A stretch of 64,000 nt of DNA from Faecalibacter rhinopitheci (GCF_015234135.1 NZ_JADGIK010000004.1:62001-126000), one strand, 5' to 3'; counted from the stretch's first letter, positions 24,536 through 34,496 are shown. The notes: generated by a model from the sequence alone, not told the origin. Translations and numbers: made by a program.

Positions 24536-25051
24536 GTGATATATAAAATTCGTGTATTCCTTGATTCAAAAGAGGATGTATTTAGGGACATAGAAATTAA
24601 AGAAAAGCAGACATTATTTACTTTATACAAAGGTATCATTAGTGCTTTTAGTTTACAAGGTGAAGAATTAGCTTCATTTTATGAACTAGATGAAGAAGGT
24701 GACCAAGGTAAAGAAATTCCATTAGAAGATATGTCTGATGATGGAACAGATGAAACAATGGCAGATTTTTACATCAAAGAGGTTTTTTCTGAGCAAGGAG
24801 ATCGTTTAATGTTTGTTTACGACTTTTTAGAAATGTGGACTTTCGTTGCAGAATTAGTTTCTATCGAGGATAAACCAGCAGTTTTAAATTATCCTTTAAC
24901 TGTTTACCGTTTTGGATCGATGCCTTTAAAAGCGCCAAAACGTGAATTGGAGATTATCGATTTAGAAGGTGATGAGGACATTGATTTTGCGGATGATGCA
25001 GGATTAAATGACTTACAAATTGATGATGATTTAGATTTAGAAGATCTATAA
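24536..25051 (+). CDS. pRiA4b ORF-3-like / IS1096 passenger TnpR-like family protein
   Basis: This 171-residue protein starts at GTG (24536), the only start that keeps the family opening YKIRVFLDSKEDVFRDIEI. The region IKEKQTLFTLYKGIISAFSLQGEELASFYELDEEGDQGKEI is typical of the pRiA4b ORF-3 (plasmid/transposon passenger) family, often seen in Bacteroidota chromosomes. The C-terminal third is strongly acidic (Asp/Glu). There is no transposase or inverted repeat nearby, so here it is a stable chromosomal gene. It follows the CCA enzyme by 3 bp and ends at a terminator. Its function is unknown. Confidence 0.8.
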   Translation: MIYKIRVFLDSKEDVFRDIEIKEKQTLFTLYKGIISAFSLQGEELASFYELDEEGDQGKEIPLEDMSDDGTDETMADFYIKEVFSEQGDRLMFVYDFLEMWTFVAELVSIEDKPAVLNYPLTVYRFGSMPLKAPKRELEIIDLEGDEDIDFADDAGLNDLQIDDDLDLEDL

Positions 25052-25073
25052 AATATCTACTTTAAATATTTAG

Positions 25074-25104
25074 AAATCCGAATGTTATTAAAACATTCGG
25101 ATTT
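25074..25104 (+). terminator. Terminator of the CCA-enzyme/ORF-3 operon
   Basis: AAATCCGAATGTT (25074-25086) pairs with AACATTCGGATTT (25092-25104), loop ATTAA, followed by a T-run, 22 nt after the stop codon. Confidence 0.88.
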
Positions 25105-25165
25105 TTTTATGCCTATAAAGCAACCTTTTATCCGTAAATTGCATCTATACTACAAATAACAATCT

Positions 25166-28100
25166 ATGAGAGTACTTTCATACCTATTAACCTTTCTAAT
25201 CCCATTATATATCATGGCTCAAAACAAATCCATCGATCAGCAATGGAAAGAGATTGATATAGCCCTTTCTAACGGACAATTTAAATCTCTTCAACCTCTA
25301 ATTAAGGAGGTTAAAACCACGGCTATAAAATCTAAAGATGATGCAAATTATATCAAAGCCTTATTCTACGATGCTAAGATTAATATTGCAACAACAGATG
25401 AAACGGATGATGTTAACTTCGTTTTTGAAAACTTTCAGAAAGAGGTTAATGGAAAATCTAAAGTAAGAGATGCCATTGTACAAATGTATTTGGCGAAATT
25501 ATACCAATTATATTTGGATGAAAATGAATATAAAATCAGAAATAGAACTGAATTAGAGAAATCTACTTCTAATGACGTTCGTTTTTGGACGTATAAAACT
25601 TTTACGGATCAAATTGAAGTTTTATTTCAAAATGCAATTGCGCCTAAAAATGAATTATTAAAAGCAGATGTTTCAGTTTGGAAGCCTTTGCTTGTAGAAT
25701 ATTCGCCAGATGAGAAGATGTTTAATGCTTCTAAAGAGTTGACACCAACTTTATATGATGTTGTATTACATGATTATGTATCTTATTTAAAATCTTCTAA
25801 CCCAATTGATAAAGTTAAAGGTAGAAAAATTTTTCAAGAATTAGCAGAATTGAATAGTGCTAAAGGGCAATTCAATGCTTTCTTATACAATCAACATCAA
25901 CAATTAACTTTATTTAAAGATGATCTATCGAAAGATGAGTTTATTAAAGAATATGAAAGTTTAGCTTCTGTTTATTTTAAAGAGGCTTCTTATAGTGCAA
26001 CAATTTACAATGATTATGTTGCCTATTTAATGAATGATGAACGTTTAAAGGAAGGAAGTTATAAGAGGATTTTTGAGATTGAACAACAATTAAAAACAAA
26101 ATATACGAATCATAGTGCAACAAAATCTGTCATAGCTTATGCAAATTCAATTCGTGCGAAACAAATTCAGCTTAATACGGATCAATATGTTTTACCTCAT
26201 CAGAATATTCCTTTAAATGTATCACATAAAAATGTGTCTAAATTATTTGTTCGTATGTATGAACTTCCTGTAGATTGGAAGAATAATTTAATCAATAATT
26301 TAAACTCGTATGATTCAATTCAAATAAAAAAAGCTTTTAAGGAAATACAGCAATTAAAGAAAATTGAGGAATATACTATTGATTTAAAATCGTTTGATGA
26401 TTATCAATCCCATTCGTCGATTTATAAATTAAATCCGTTAAATGCTGGTCGCTACATTGTACTATATTCGACAGATAACCAATTTGATTACGAATCGAAA
26501 ACAGAACAAGTATTTTATAATGAGATTTCAGTAACATCATTTAATGTAATTATTAATGATCAAAAAATATACGTCACAAATCGTGAATCTGGGAAACCTG
26601 TTCCAAATACCATCGTAGAAATTTTCACTGACGACAATTCTAATTCAAAAATAGAAGAAGTAAAAACAGATGATAGAGGTATAGCAATATTAAAATATAC
26701 AAATCGTAATATTCAATACCGTGTAAAAAATGATGCGGCAATTTATAGTAATTATGTATATAGAAGTGCTTCAAATTACAAAGAAGAAGAAACGATTAAT
26801 GCTAAAATATTAACGGATCGAGCAATCTATCGTCCGAATCAAACGATTTATTTTAAAACTATTGTTTATAAAACGTTTAAAAAAGAAAGTGAAGTTTTAG
26901 CGAAAACAGATGTAATTGTTTTCTTAAAAGATGTCAATGGAAAAGAAGTCGCTAAAATTGATGGAACAACGAATGAATTTGGTTCATTCAATGGACAATT
27001 TCAGTTACCAAATTCAGGATTGACGGGTAATTATCAAATTAATGTTATACCAAAATCGATAAAATATAGATTGAGTGCTTACAAAACAATTCGAGTAGAA
27101 GAGTACAAACGCCCAAAATTTGAAGTAAAAGTTGATGAGCATAAAAATGTTTATCAAATCAATGATAAAATAACGATAAACGGTAAAGCAGAAGCATTTT
27201 CTGGCGCTATGATAGACAATGCAGTGGTAAAATACCGTGTGTATCGTCAAGAATTATTTACGTTTTGGCCTTGGTATCGTACAATTCCGTTTGGTCGTTC
27301 AGCGAAAGAAGAAATTGGGTTTGGTGAAACAACAACAGATGCACAAGGGAAATATACATTTGATTTTATCGCGAAACCTGCCGAAGCTCGTAAAGATGTA
27401 GATCGCTTGTACAATTACACAATAGAAGTTAACGTAACTGATATCAATGGAGAAACACAAACCACGTCTTCTATGATCAAAGTTGGGGATCGTCGTTTAG
27501 TATTAAATGTACATTTAAATGATCGTATTGCAGCGAAAGATGCAGCACAATTTAAAATTTCGGTAACGAATGTAAATGATATAAAACAAAACGGGAAAGG
27601 GCAAATTGCGATCTATGCTTTACAAACTCCAAGTCAAGTTTTAAGATCAACACGATTTAATACAGATTATAATTTTTATACTGAAAACGAATTCAGAAAA
27701 TTATTTCCACATCAACCGTATGGCGATGAGTTAACGCCTAAGAATAGAAAATTAGGGGCTAAAGTTTTCGAAACATCATTTGACACTTCTGTTTCGGATC
27801 AAATTAGTTTTGATAAAGCAAAAGATTTAGAAGAAAACTATTATATCGTAAAAGGTTTTGTGAATGATGGAGATCAAAAAGTAGAAATCGAACGAATTAT
27901 TTATATCGAAAATGCGAATAAAATCAATGCCTCGACTTTATTAGCCGTAACGACTGATAAAGAAAGTTACCAAGTGGGAGATAAAGCAAAAGTTACTTTC
28001 CAATCGGCAGAAAAAGAAGGTTATGTTTATTATAAAATTGGAACAAATACGACAACTGAAAAGGAAGGTGTTCTTGAATTAAAGAAAAATAATTCGATTG

Positions 28101-31072
28101 CAGTTCCAATTACTGTCGCTCATTTAGGAAATCTTGGTGTAAGTTATTTTATCGTAAAACATAATGATGTTGTGACTGGTGTAAAAACGTTAAACATTCC
28201 GATGGAATCGAAGGATTTAAAGATTACAACAGAAGTTTTTCGAGATAAATTGAAACCAGGGCAAGAAGAAAAATGGCAAATTAAAATTACAGGAAACGAA
28301 AAAGATAAAGTTTCGGCAGAAGTGCTTGCTACGATGTATGACGCATCATTGGATCAATTTGCAATGCATAATGCACAATTTGATCCTAATTCTTATAGAA
28401 GCAATTACATTCGTAATTCTTTTGCAAATTTATCGAATGGTATTCCCATATCTTATGCTCAACAAATTTTATGGAGAAATTATATAGATGGATTATTTGT
28501 TGATAATAATATAGATGGATTAAGATTTTCTTTGTTTGATTTTTCCTTTAATGGAGGAATGTATGATCGATTTTGGCGTTCCAACGATATGGTTTTACAA
28601 GAAGCGAATGTAAGGGCAGAAGGTAAAGTTTCTACTGCAATGCAAAAAAATGTTATACCAACTCCTTCTGCTCCAAGTGCTATTACACAAAGTCCAATGG
28701 TTTTACCAGAAGCAAAAGTTCAGGAAATTGAAGAACAAATCAATCAAGTCCAAGCGCGTAAAGTTTTAAATGAAATGGCATTTTTTTATCCAAATTTAAT
28801 GACGGATAAAGATGGAAATGTTATCATTGAATTTACAGCGCCAGAATCGTTAACCGAATGGAAATTGATGACGTTAGCGCATACCAAAGATTTAAAAGTA
28901 GGGTATTTAGAAAAACGTATCAAAACGCAAAAAGATTTGATGGTTGTTCCAAATGCACCACGTTTTTTACGTGAAGGAGATCAAGTTTCAATTTCAACGA
29001 AGATTAATAATTTATCAGAGCAAACACTAAGTGGAACGGCAAAAATAATGCTATTTGATCCGTTTACGAACGAACCAATTGATGCGAAATTTAATTTGAA
29101 TAATTCATCTCAAAACTTTTCTGTAGCGAAAGGAAATTCAGATCAAGTTACATGGACATTAGATGTACCCAAGAATGTGCAAGCAGTTGTTTATCGTGTA
29201 GTAGCGGTTGCGGGAGAATTTTCGGATGGAGAAGAATCGGCTTTACCGATTTTAACGAATCGTATGTTGGTGACGGAAACAATGCCTATTTTTATTAAAG
29301 AAAATCAATCTAAAACATTCAATTTTAAAAATCTTCAAACGAATCAATCATCAACATTGGATCATTTTAAATTAACATTTGAGATGACTGCTAATCCAAT
29401 TTGGAACGCCATTTTTGCGTTACCATATTTACGCGAATATCCGTACGAATGTGCAGAACAAGTATTTTCTCGTTTGTATGGGAATATGGTTTCGGAAAAG
29501 ATTATCAATTCAAATACAAAGATTAAAGCTGTTTTTGATCAATGGAATACCAAAGGGGAATTGAAATCGAAATTACAATTGAATGATGAATTAAAAGCCA
29601 TTATTTTAGAAGAAACGCCTTGGGTTCGTTCAGCTGAAAGTGAAGAAACGCAAATGAAGCAAGTGGCGACGTTATTTCAAATGAATCAAATGCAGAATGA
29701 GATGAAGGCTGCTTTTGAGAAACTGAGTGCAAAACAACAACCAAATGGTGGATTTGCATGGTTTGATGGTGGTCGTACAAACGAATATATTACTACACAT
29801 ATTATTGCTGGCTTTGGGAATTTAAAACGTATGGATGTTAATTTTAAAGCGATGAATATTGATGCGACTTCATTGGTGAGTAATGCAATTCAATACATTG
29901 ATCAAGAAAATTTAAATCGTTTCAAAGAGTTTAAAAAAGATTTAAAATCATTCAAGGATATCACGTATTCGGATGGTATACATTATTTATATGCGCGTTC
30001 ATTCTTTTTAGATTCAAATCCTATGGGAAAAGAATTAGAAGAAATGAAAACAGTTATGTTGAAGAATTTAAATGATAAAAAATTAGATTTATCCTTACAA
30101 CAAAAAGCTATGGCAGCTTTAGTTTTAAAGCGTTTCGGAATGGAATCTGCGGCTAAACATACTTTAATTACTGTGAAAGAAAGAGCTGTAGAATCTGATG
30201 AAATGGGAATGTATTGGAAAGAAAACAAAGCCGGATGGTTTTGGTACGATACTCCGGTTGAAACTCAAGCAATGTTAATAGAAGCATTTGATGAGGTTTT
30301 AAATGATACACAAGCCGTTGAAGAAATGAAAGTTTGGTTAATTAAAAATAAGCAAACCAACCAATGGAATTCAACGAAAGCGACAACAAAAGCAGTTTAT
30401 GCATTGATGAATACCGGAAAATCGTGGATTGATGCAGAGAAAGGAGTAAAGGTGATCATTGGAAACAAACCTTTTAATCTAGAAGAAAATGCTCAAGCAG
30501 GTTCAGGTTATGTGAAAACTTCTTGGAACAAAGAAGAAATCAAACCCGACATGGGGAAAATAGAACTTTCTAAAAGGTCTCCAGGAGTGGCTTACGGCGC
30601 AATGTATTGGCAATATTTTGAGAATTTAGATCAGATAAAATCAGCAGAAACAGGAATCAAATTCAACAAAAGAATATATGTGAAATCTAATTCGGCGAAT
30701 GGACCAGTTTTAAAAGAAATTACAGCTCAAACGCCGATTAAAGTTGGTGATATTGTAACGGTTCGCTTGGAAATTTCAGTAGATCGTACGATGGAATTTG
30801 TACATATTAAAGATATGCGAGCAAGTGGTTTTGAGCCTGTAAATGTTCTTTCGGGGTATAAATGGAAAGGCGAATTTGGGTATTACGAAAGTACACGTGA
30901 TGCCTCAACTAATTTCTTTGCAGATTACATGCGAAAAGGAACATATGTTTTTGAATACGATTTAAAAGCCAATAATGCAGGAAATTTCTCGAACGGAATT
31001 ATATCGATGCAAAATATGTATGCACCAGAACTTAGTGCGCATAGCGAAGGAATTCGAGTAGAAATTAAATAG
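25166..31072 (+). CDS. Alpha-2-macroglobulin family protein
   Basis: This 1968-residue protein starts with a signal peptide (MRVLSYLLTFLIPLYIMAQ). The N-terminal region has MG2-like domains with KILTDRAIYRPNQTIYFKTIVYK. A macroglobulin core follows (ESLTEWKLMTLAHTKD), then the thioester motif C1429-A-E-Q1432 and a terpenoid-cyclase-like helical domain (TKATTKAVYALMNTG). The intact CxEQ predicts a protease-trapping thioester. Bacterial A2Ms protect the envelope from attacking proteases. In E. coli the gene is often beside pbpC; no such partner is seen here. No lipobox was noted, so the protein is likely periplasmic or exposed at the outer membrane. Confidence 0.93.
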   Translation: MRVLSYLLTFLIPLYIMAQNKSIDQQWKEIDIALSNGQFKSLQPLIKEVKTTAIKSKDDANYIKALFYDAKINIATTDETDDVNFVFENFQKEVNGKSKVRDAIVQMYLAKLYQLYLDENEYKIRNRTELEKSTSNDVRFWTYKTFTDQIEVLFQNAIAPKNELLKADVSVWKPLLVEYSPDEKMFNASKELTPTLYDVVLHDYVSYLKSSNPIDKVKGRKIFQELAELNSAKGQFNAFLYNQHQQLTLFKDDLSKDEFIKEYESLASVYFKEASYSATIYNDYVAYLMNDERLKEGSYKRIFEIEQQLKTKYTNHSATKSVIAYANSIRAKQIQLNTDQYVLPHQNIPLNVSHKNVSKLFVRMYELPVDWKNNLINNLNSYDSIQIKKAFKEIQQLKKIEEYTIDLKSFDDYQSHSSIYKLNPLNAGRYIVLYSTDNQFDYESKTEQVFYNEISVTSFNVIINDQKIYVTNRESGKPVPNTIVEIFTDDNSNSKIEEVKTDDRGIAILKYTNRNIQYRVKNDAAIYSNYVYRSASNYKEEETINAKILTDRAIYRPNQTIYFKTIVYKTFKKESEVLAKTDVIVFLKDVNGKEVAKIDGTTNEFGSFNGQFQLPNSGLTGNYQINVIPKSIKYRLSAYKTIRVEEYKRPKFEVKVDEHKNVYQINDKITINGKAEAFSGAMIDNAVVKYRVYRQELFTFWPWYRTIPFGRSAKEEIGFGETTTDAQGKYTFDFIAKPAEARKDVDRLYNYTIEVNVTDINGETQTTSSMIKVGDRRLVLNVHLNDRIAAKDAAQFKISVTNVNDIKQNGKGQIAIYALQTPSQVLRSTRFNTDYNFYTENEFRKLFPHQPYGDELTPKNRKLGAKVFETSFDTSVSDQISFDKAKDLEENYYIVKGFVNDGDQKVEIERIIYIENANKINASTLLAVTTDKESYQVGDKAKVTFQSAEKEGYVYYKIGTNTTTEKEGVLELKKNNSIAVPITVAHLGNLGVSYFIVKHNDVVTGVKTLNIPMESKDLKITTEVFRDKLKPGQEEKWQIKITGNEKDKVSAEVLATMYDASLDQFAMHNAQFDPNSYRSNYIRNSFANLSNGIPISYAQQILWRNYIDGLFVDNNIDGLRFSLFDFSFNGGMYDRFWRSNDMVLQEANVRAEGKVSTAMQKNVIPTPSAPSAITQSPMVLPEAKVQEIEEQINQVQARKVLNEMAFFYPNLMTDKDGNVIIEFTAPESLTEWKLMTLAHTKDLKVGYLEKRIKTQKDLMVVPNAPRFLREGDQVSISTKINNLSEQTLSGTAKIMLFDPFTNEPIDAKFNLNNSSQNFSVAKGNSDQVTWTLDVPKNVQAVVYRVVAVAGEFSDGEESALPILTNRMLVTETMPIFIKENQSKTFNFKNLQTNQSSTLDHFKLTFEMTANPIWNAIFALPYLREYPYECAEQVFSRLYGNMVSEKIINSNTKIKAVFDQWNTKGELKSKLQLNDELKAIILEETPWVRSAESEETQMKQVATLFQMNQMQNEMKAAFEKLSAKQQPNGGFAWFDGGRTNEYITTHIIAGFGNLKRMDVNFKAMNIDATSLVSNAIQYIDQENLNRFKEFKKDLKSFKDITYSDGIHYLYARSFFLDSNPMGKELEEMKTVMLKNLNDKKLDLSLQQKAMAALVLKRFGMESAAKHTLITVKERAVESDEMGMYWKENKAGWFWYDTPVETQAMLIEAFDEVLNDTQAVEEMKVWLIKNKQTNQWNSTKATTKAVYALMNTGKSWIDAEKGVKVIIGNKPFNLEENAQAGSGYVKTSWNKEEIKPDMGKIELSKRSPGVAYGAMYWQYFENLDQIKSAETGIKFNKRIYVKSNSANGPVLKEITAQTPIKVGDIVTVRLEISVDRTMEFVHIKDMRASGFEPVNVLSGYKWKGEFGYYESTRDASTNFFADYMRKGTYVFEYDLKANNAGNFSNGIISMQNMYAPELSAHSEGIRVEIK

Positions 31073-31093
31073 ATTTAATAAATTAAGATAAAT

Positions 31094-31124
31094 AAAGGGC
31101 TGGAAAATATATCCAGTCCTTTTT
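31094..31124 (+). terminator. Terminator of the alpha-2-macroglobulin gene
   Basis: AAAGGGCUGGA (31094-31104) pairs with UCCAGUCCUUU (31112-31122) including one G-U wobble, then TT. It begins 22 nt after the stop codon. Confidence 0.82.
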
Positions 31125-31154
31125 CTTTTCAAATTATTTATGTTAGAAATGTTA

Positions 31155-31182
31155 TTGATCTGAAGTAAGATTTTTAAATTTG
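31155..31182 (+). promoter_or_regulatory. Promoter of the NPP-like phosphodiesterase gene
   Basis: TTG (31155-31157), a 17-nt spacer and TAAATTTG (31175-31182) agree with the Bacteroidota consensus. Only AAAT separates the box from the ATG at 31187, which implies a leaderless mRNA. Confidence 0.65.
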
Positions 31183-31186
31183 AAAT

Positions 31187-32455
31187 ATGAAAAATATAAT
31201 AACTAATTTACTTGCAACAATTGTCTTATCATCAATTAGTTTTGCTCAAACTCCATTTTATGAAGAGCAATTAGTGGTAGAAAATCGAGTAAATTCATTT
31301 GATCAACAAAATAAACCTTACATTATTTTAATTTCCATTGATGGTTTTCGTTATGATTATCCTGAAAAACATGGCGCTGAAAATTTAATTGATCTAACTA
31401 AAAGTGGTGTAAGAGCAAAGGCGATGTTACCTTCTTTTCCTTCGGTTACATTTCCAAATCATTATACAATTGTTACTGGATTAGCACCAATTCATCACGG
31501 ATTAGTAGGAAATAATATGCTAGACCGTGTCACAGGAGACCGCTATTCCTTAGGAAATAGAGACGCAGTAATAAATCCTAAGTGGTATGGTGGAACTCCG
31601 ATTTGGAATCTTGCAGAGCAAAATAATATGCTTTCTGCTTGTTATTACTGGCCTGGTTCTGAAGCGCCAATTAATAATAGTTTTCCAACTTATTCCTACA
31701 AATATTCTGAGAAAACACCAATCGATTATCGCATACAACAAGTTGTTAATTGGTTAGAATTGCCAGCTGAAAAACGTCCGCATTTAATCACCTTTTATTT
31801 TCCGGAAGTAGATCATGCTGGGCATACATTTGGTCCAGATGCGCAAGAAACAAAAGATGCCGTAAAATTTGTAGATACTTCTATTAAGCGGCTAAATGAT
31901 GAGGTTGCTAAAACAGGTTTAAAAGTGAATTTTATTGTAGTTTCTGATCATGGTATGAAGCGCATCGATGATGAAAATCCAATGAAACTTCCAATTGCTA
32001 TTGATGATTCCAAGTTTCAAATAGCGACGTCTGGATCCTATATCAGTTTATTTGTGAACAACGCAAAGGAAATTGATGTAATCTATAATGAAATTAAAGC
32101 AAAAAAAGATTCACGATACGAAGTTTATAAAACTGTTCATGTACCAGCAAAATACAAATTCGATGCGATAAATGATCATTTCAATCGTATTGGTGATATT
32201 ATCTTAATTGCTCACGCCCCAAATTATTTTTCTAATGGAAAAGCGCCCAAAGGAGCTCATGGTTATTTTGTAAAAGAAACAAAGGAAATGCAAGCGAATT
32301 TTATGGCTTGGGGACCGAATTTTGTTGAAGGTAAAACAATCAATGCATTTCAGAATACAGAAATATATCCTTTGATAGCAGATATATTGGGATTAGAAAT
32401 TAAAGAGAAAATTGATGGAAAAGGTATTCTATCAAAAAAAGTTTTAAAGAAATAA
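31187..32455 (+). CDS. Alkaline phosphatase-superfamily ectonucleotide pyrophosphatase/phosphodiesterase (NPP-like)
   Basis: This 422-residue exported protein has a signal peptide ending at SFAQ. The NPP core is clear: ILISIDGFRYDYPEKHGAEN supplies the first metal Asp, MLPSFPSVTFPNHYTIVTG carries the nucleophilic Thr, YYWPGSEAP is the substrate segment and VVSDHGM the metal-binding Asp-His. FYFPEVDHAGHTFGP holds another metal Asp/His set. Members cleave phosphodiester or pyrophosphate bonds of nucleotides or lipids outside the cytoplasm. It has its own promoter and terminator. The preferred substrate is unknown. Confidence 0.92.
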   Translation: MKNIITNLLATIVLSSISFAQTPFYEEQLVVENRVNSFDQQNKPYIILISIDGFRYDYPEKHGAENLIDLTKSGVRAKAMLPSFPSVTFPNHYTIVTGLAPIHHGLVGNNMLDRVTGDRYSLGNRDAVINPKWYGGTPIWNLAEQNNMLSACYYWPGSEAPINNSFPTYSYKYSEKTPIDYRIQQVVNWLELPAEKRPHLITFYFPEVDHAGHTFGPDAQETKDAVKFVDTSIKRLNDEVAKTGLKVNFIVVSDHGMKRIDDENPMKLPIAIDDSKFQIATSGSYISLFVNNAKEIDVIYNEIKAKKDSRYEVYKTVHVPAKYKFDAINDHFNRIGDIILIAHAPNYFSNGKAPKGAHGYFVKETKEMQANFMAWGPNFVEGKTINAFQNTEIYPLIADILGLEIKEKIDGKGILSKKVLKK

Positions 32456-32478
32456 TTTATTCCTCAAACCTATATTTT

Positions 32479-32508
32479 ATCTCCTTGGTTGTAGCTAAGG
32501 AGATTTTT
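32479..32508 (+). terminator. Terminator of the NPP-like gene
   Basis: ATCTCCTT (32479-32486) pairs with AAGGAGAT (32497-32504), followed by TTTTATTTTT, 23 nt after the stop codon. The possible upstream start of the next ORF (TTG at 32485) lies inside this hairpin, which argues against that start. Confidence 0.78.
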
Positions 32509-32532
32509 ATTTTTACAAATTATTATAAAAGA

Positions 32533-32970
32533 ATGACGCAAGAATTATTTGATAGAATCTCAAAAACAATACAAACTAAAATTGATTATTTAAATGGATT
32601 AATTTCAGATTTGAGAAATTCTAATAGTGAAACTAAAAGTAGCATGGGAGATAAATATGAAACATCTCGTGAAATGATGCAACAAGAAATTACGCGTATA
32701 CAAAATCAATTGAATGAAGTTTTGATACAACAAGAACAATTTCAGAAAATTAAACCCATTACAAATGATAACATAGGAAATGGTAGTTATGTAGAGACTA
32801 CAATGGGGAATTTTTGTATTGCTTGTAGCCTAGGCGAAATTAATTATGAAAATAAAAAGGTTTTCGTAATGTCAAATCAAACACCATTAGCGCAAGTTTT
32901 ATTAGGGAAAAGAGTAGGAGAGAATTTTGAAATGAATGGTAAGAAATTCGAAGTGAATTTAATACTCTAA
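32533..32970 (+). CDS. GreA/GreB C-terminal-like coiled-coil protein (unknown function)
   Basis: This 145-residue protein begins at the ATG 32533. Its first 75 residues form a coiled coil (RISKTIQTKIDYLNGLISDL, MQQEITRIQNQLNEVLIQQEQ), and the rest is beta-rich with an ending like GreA/GreB proteins (QTPLAQVLLGKRVGENFEMNGKKFEV). GreA/B rescue backtracked RNA polymerase through acidic residues at the coiled-coil tip, but no clear acidic tip is visible here. I infer a GreA-type fold without claiming cleavage activity. It stands alone between the NPP gene and the glyoxylate operon. Such short proteins are sometimes given misleading ketoacyl-ACP synthase names. Confidence 0.72.
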   Translation: MTQELFDRISKTIQTKIDYLNGLISDLRNSNSETKSSMGDKYETSREMMQQEITRIQNQLNEVLIQQEQFQKIKPITNDNIGNGSYVETTMGNFCIACSLGEINYENKKVFVMSNQTPLAQVLLGKRVGENFEMNGKKFEVNLIL

Positions 32971-33100
32971 TTTATTCATGAAAGGGAAAAACAAATGATG
33001 CAAATGTAAAGTCTATAGTTATAAATTAATTATAGATGTATTTCTTGATTTAAAAGATAAAGTTAATGATGTAGAAAACCAGAAGAAAAACTTCATAAAA

Positions 33101-33129
33101 AAAAGACCGAGGTTGCAGCTCGATCTTTT
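33101..33129 (-). terminator. Terminator of aceBA
   Basis: On the minus strand AAAAGAUCGAG pairs with CUCGGUCUUUU (one U-G wobble), followed by a U-run. On the plus strand the same position is a C-A mismatch, so the orientation is minus. It lies just after the aceA stop. Confidence 0.83.
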
Positions 33130-33151
33130 TATTTGAAAAGTATGCATTATG

Positions 33152-34438
33152 TTAATGAAACTGAGCGGTTTCGGTACTTTCTGCCATTGCAGTGGTAGAA
33201 GAAGCGCCCTGTTGCACTGTATTTTGTACGTAATCGAAATATTGTGTCCCAACAAAAGATTGATGTTTTACAGCAGCAAAACCTTCGTCTTGTAAAGCAA
33301 ATTCACGTTCTTGTAATTCAGAATATCCAGCCATTCCACGTTTGTTATAAGCTCTAGCTAACTCAAACATAGAAGTATTCATTGCGTGGAAACCAGCCAA
33401 TGTAATAAATTGAAATTTATATCCCATTGCAGCTAATTCCTCACGAAAAGTTTCCATTTGAGCAGGTGTTAAATGCTTTGCCCAATTAAATGATGGTGAA
33501 CAATTATATGCCAACATCTGATCTGGATAAACTTCGCGAACGGCTTGTGCAAATTCTCTTGCCATTCCAAGATCAGGATTAGATGTTTCCATCCAAACTA
33601 AATCTGCATAAGGAGAATAGCTTAATGCACGATCAATTCCTTGTGCTAATCCATTTTTTACGCCATAAAATCCTTCAGATGTGCGAGATCCTTCTATGAT
33701 AAATTTCGTATCTCTTTCATCAATGTCAGATGTTATTAAGTTGGCCGCTTCAGCATCTGTTCTTGCAATTAACAAGGTTGGCACGCCACAAACATCTGCA
33801 GCTAAGCGTGCAGCTAATAGTTTATTAATAGCTTCTTGCGTTGGAACTAAAACCTTTCCACCTAAGTGTCCACATTTTTTTGCAGACGATAATTGATCTT
33901 CAAAATGAACGCCAGCAGCACCAGCTTCTATCATTTGTTTCATCAATTCATAAGCGTTTAAGTTTCCTCCAAATCCAGCTTCAGCATCTGCAATAATAGG
34001 CGCAAAATAATCTATGTTTCCCACACCTGTAACAGATTGAATCTCATCACGACGACGTAATGCATTGTTTATACGTTTGACAACCGTCGGAACTGAATTC
34101 GCTGGATAAAGCGACTGATCTGGATACATTTCTGCTGAAAGATTTGCATCTGCAGCAACTTGCCATCCGGATAAGTAAATGGCATTTAATCCTGCTTCAA
34201 TTTCTTGAATGGCTTGATTTCCATTTAAAGCGCCTAAACCTGCCATATATTCTTTAGAATTTAATCCATTCCAAAGTTTTTGAGCACCATTTTTGGCATA
34301 TGTATATTCAACATCTAATGATCCACGTAATTTAATTACATCTTCTGCTGTATAATTACGTTTTACATTTTTCCATCTTGGGTTTGTATCCCAATCGTGT
34401 TGAATAGCTTGAATTCTCTCTGCGTTTTTTTGATTCAT
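33152..34438 (-). CDS. aceA: Isocitrate lyase
   Basis: This 428-residue enzyme splits isocitrate to glyoxylate and succinate, the first step of the glyoxylate shunt. The catalytic signature [13 protein letters not shown] is intact, with the active cysteine in KKCGH. Other conserved blocks are [18 protein letters not shown] (Mg-binding acidic residues), [19 protein letters not shown] and YNCSPSFNW. It is the downstream gene of aceB-aceA (58 bp gap), with a terminator directly after its stop. The enzyme allows growth on acetate and fatty acids. No isocitrate dehydrogenase kinase gene is seen here. Confidence 0.97.
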   Translation of the reverse strand: MNQKNAERIQAIQHDWDTNPRWKNVKRNYTAEDVIKLRGSLDVEYTYAKNGAQKLWNGLNSKEYMAGLGALNGNQAIQEIEAGLNAIYLSGWQVAADANLSAEMYPDQSLYPANSVPTVVKRINNALRRRDEIQSVTGVGNIDYFAPIIADAEAGFGGNLNAYELMKQMIEAGAAGVHFEDQLSSAKKCGHLGGKVLVPTQEAINKLLAARLAADVCGVPTLLIARTDAEAANLITSDIDERDTKFIIEGSRTSEGFYGVKNGLAQGIDRALSYSPYADLVWMETSNPDLGMAREFAQAVREVYPDQMLAYNCSPSFNWAKHLTPAQMETFREELAAMGYKFQFITLAGFHAMNTSMFELARAYNKRGMAGYSELQEREFALQDEGFAAVKHQSFVGTQYFDYVQNTVQQGASSTTAMAESTETAQFH

Positions 34439-34496
34439 AATAATAGTTTTTTTGTGTTGTTTAGGGGATTTGCAGTTTAGTAGAGAGATTCTTTTA

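Noticed and set aside
24536-25051. Evidence of an insertion sequence near the ORF-3-like gene
   Set aside because: No transposase, inverted repeats or target duplication were seen; the gene is in an operon with the CCA enzyme.
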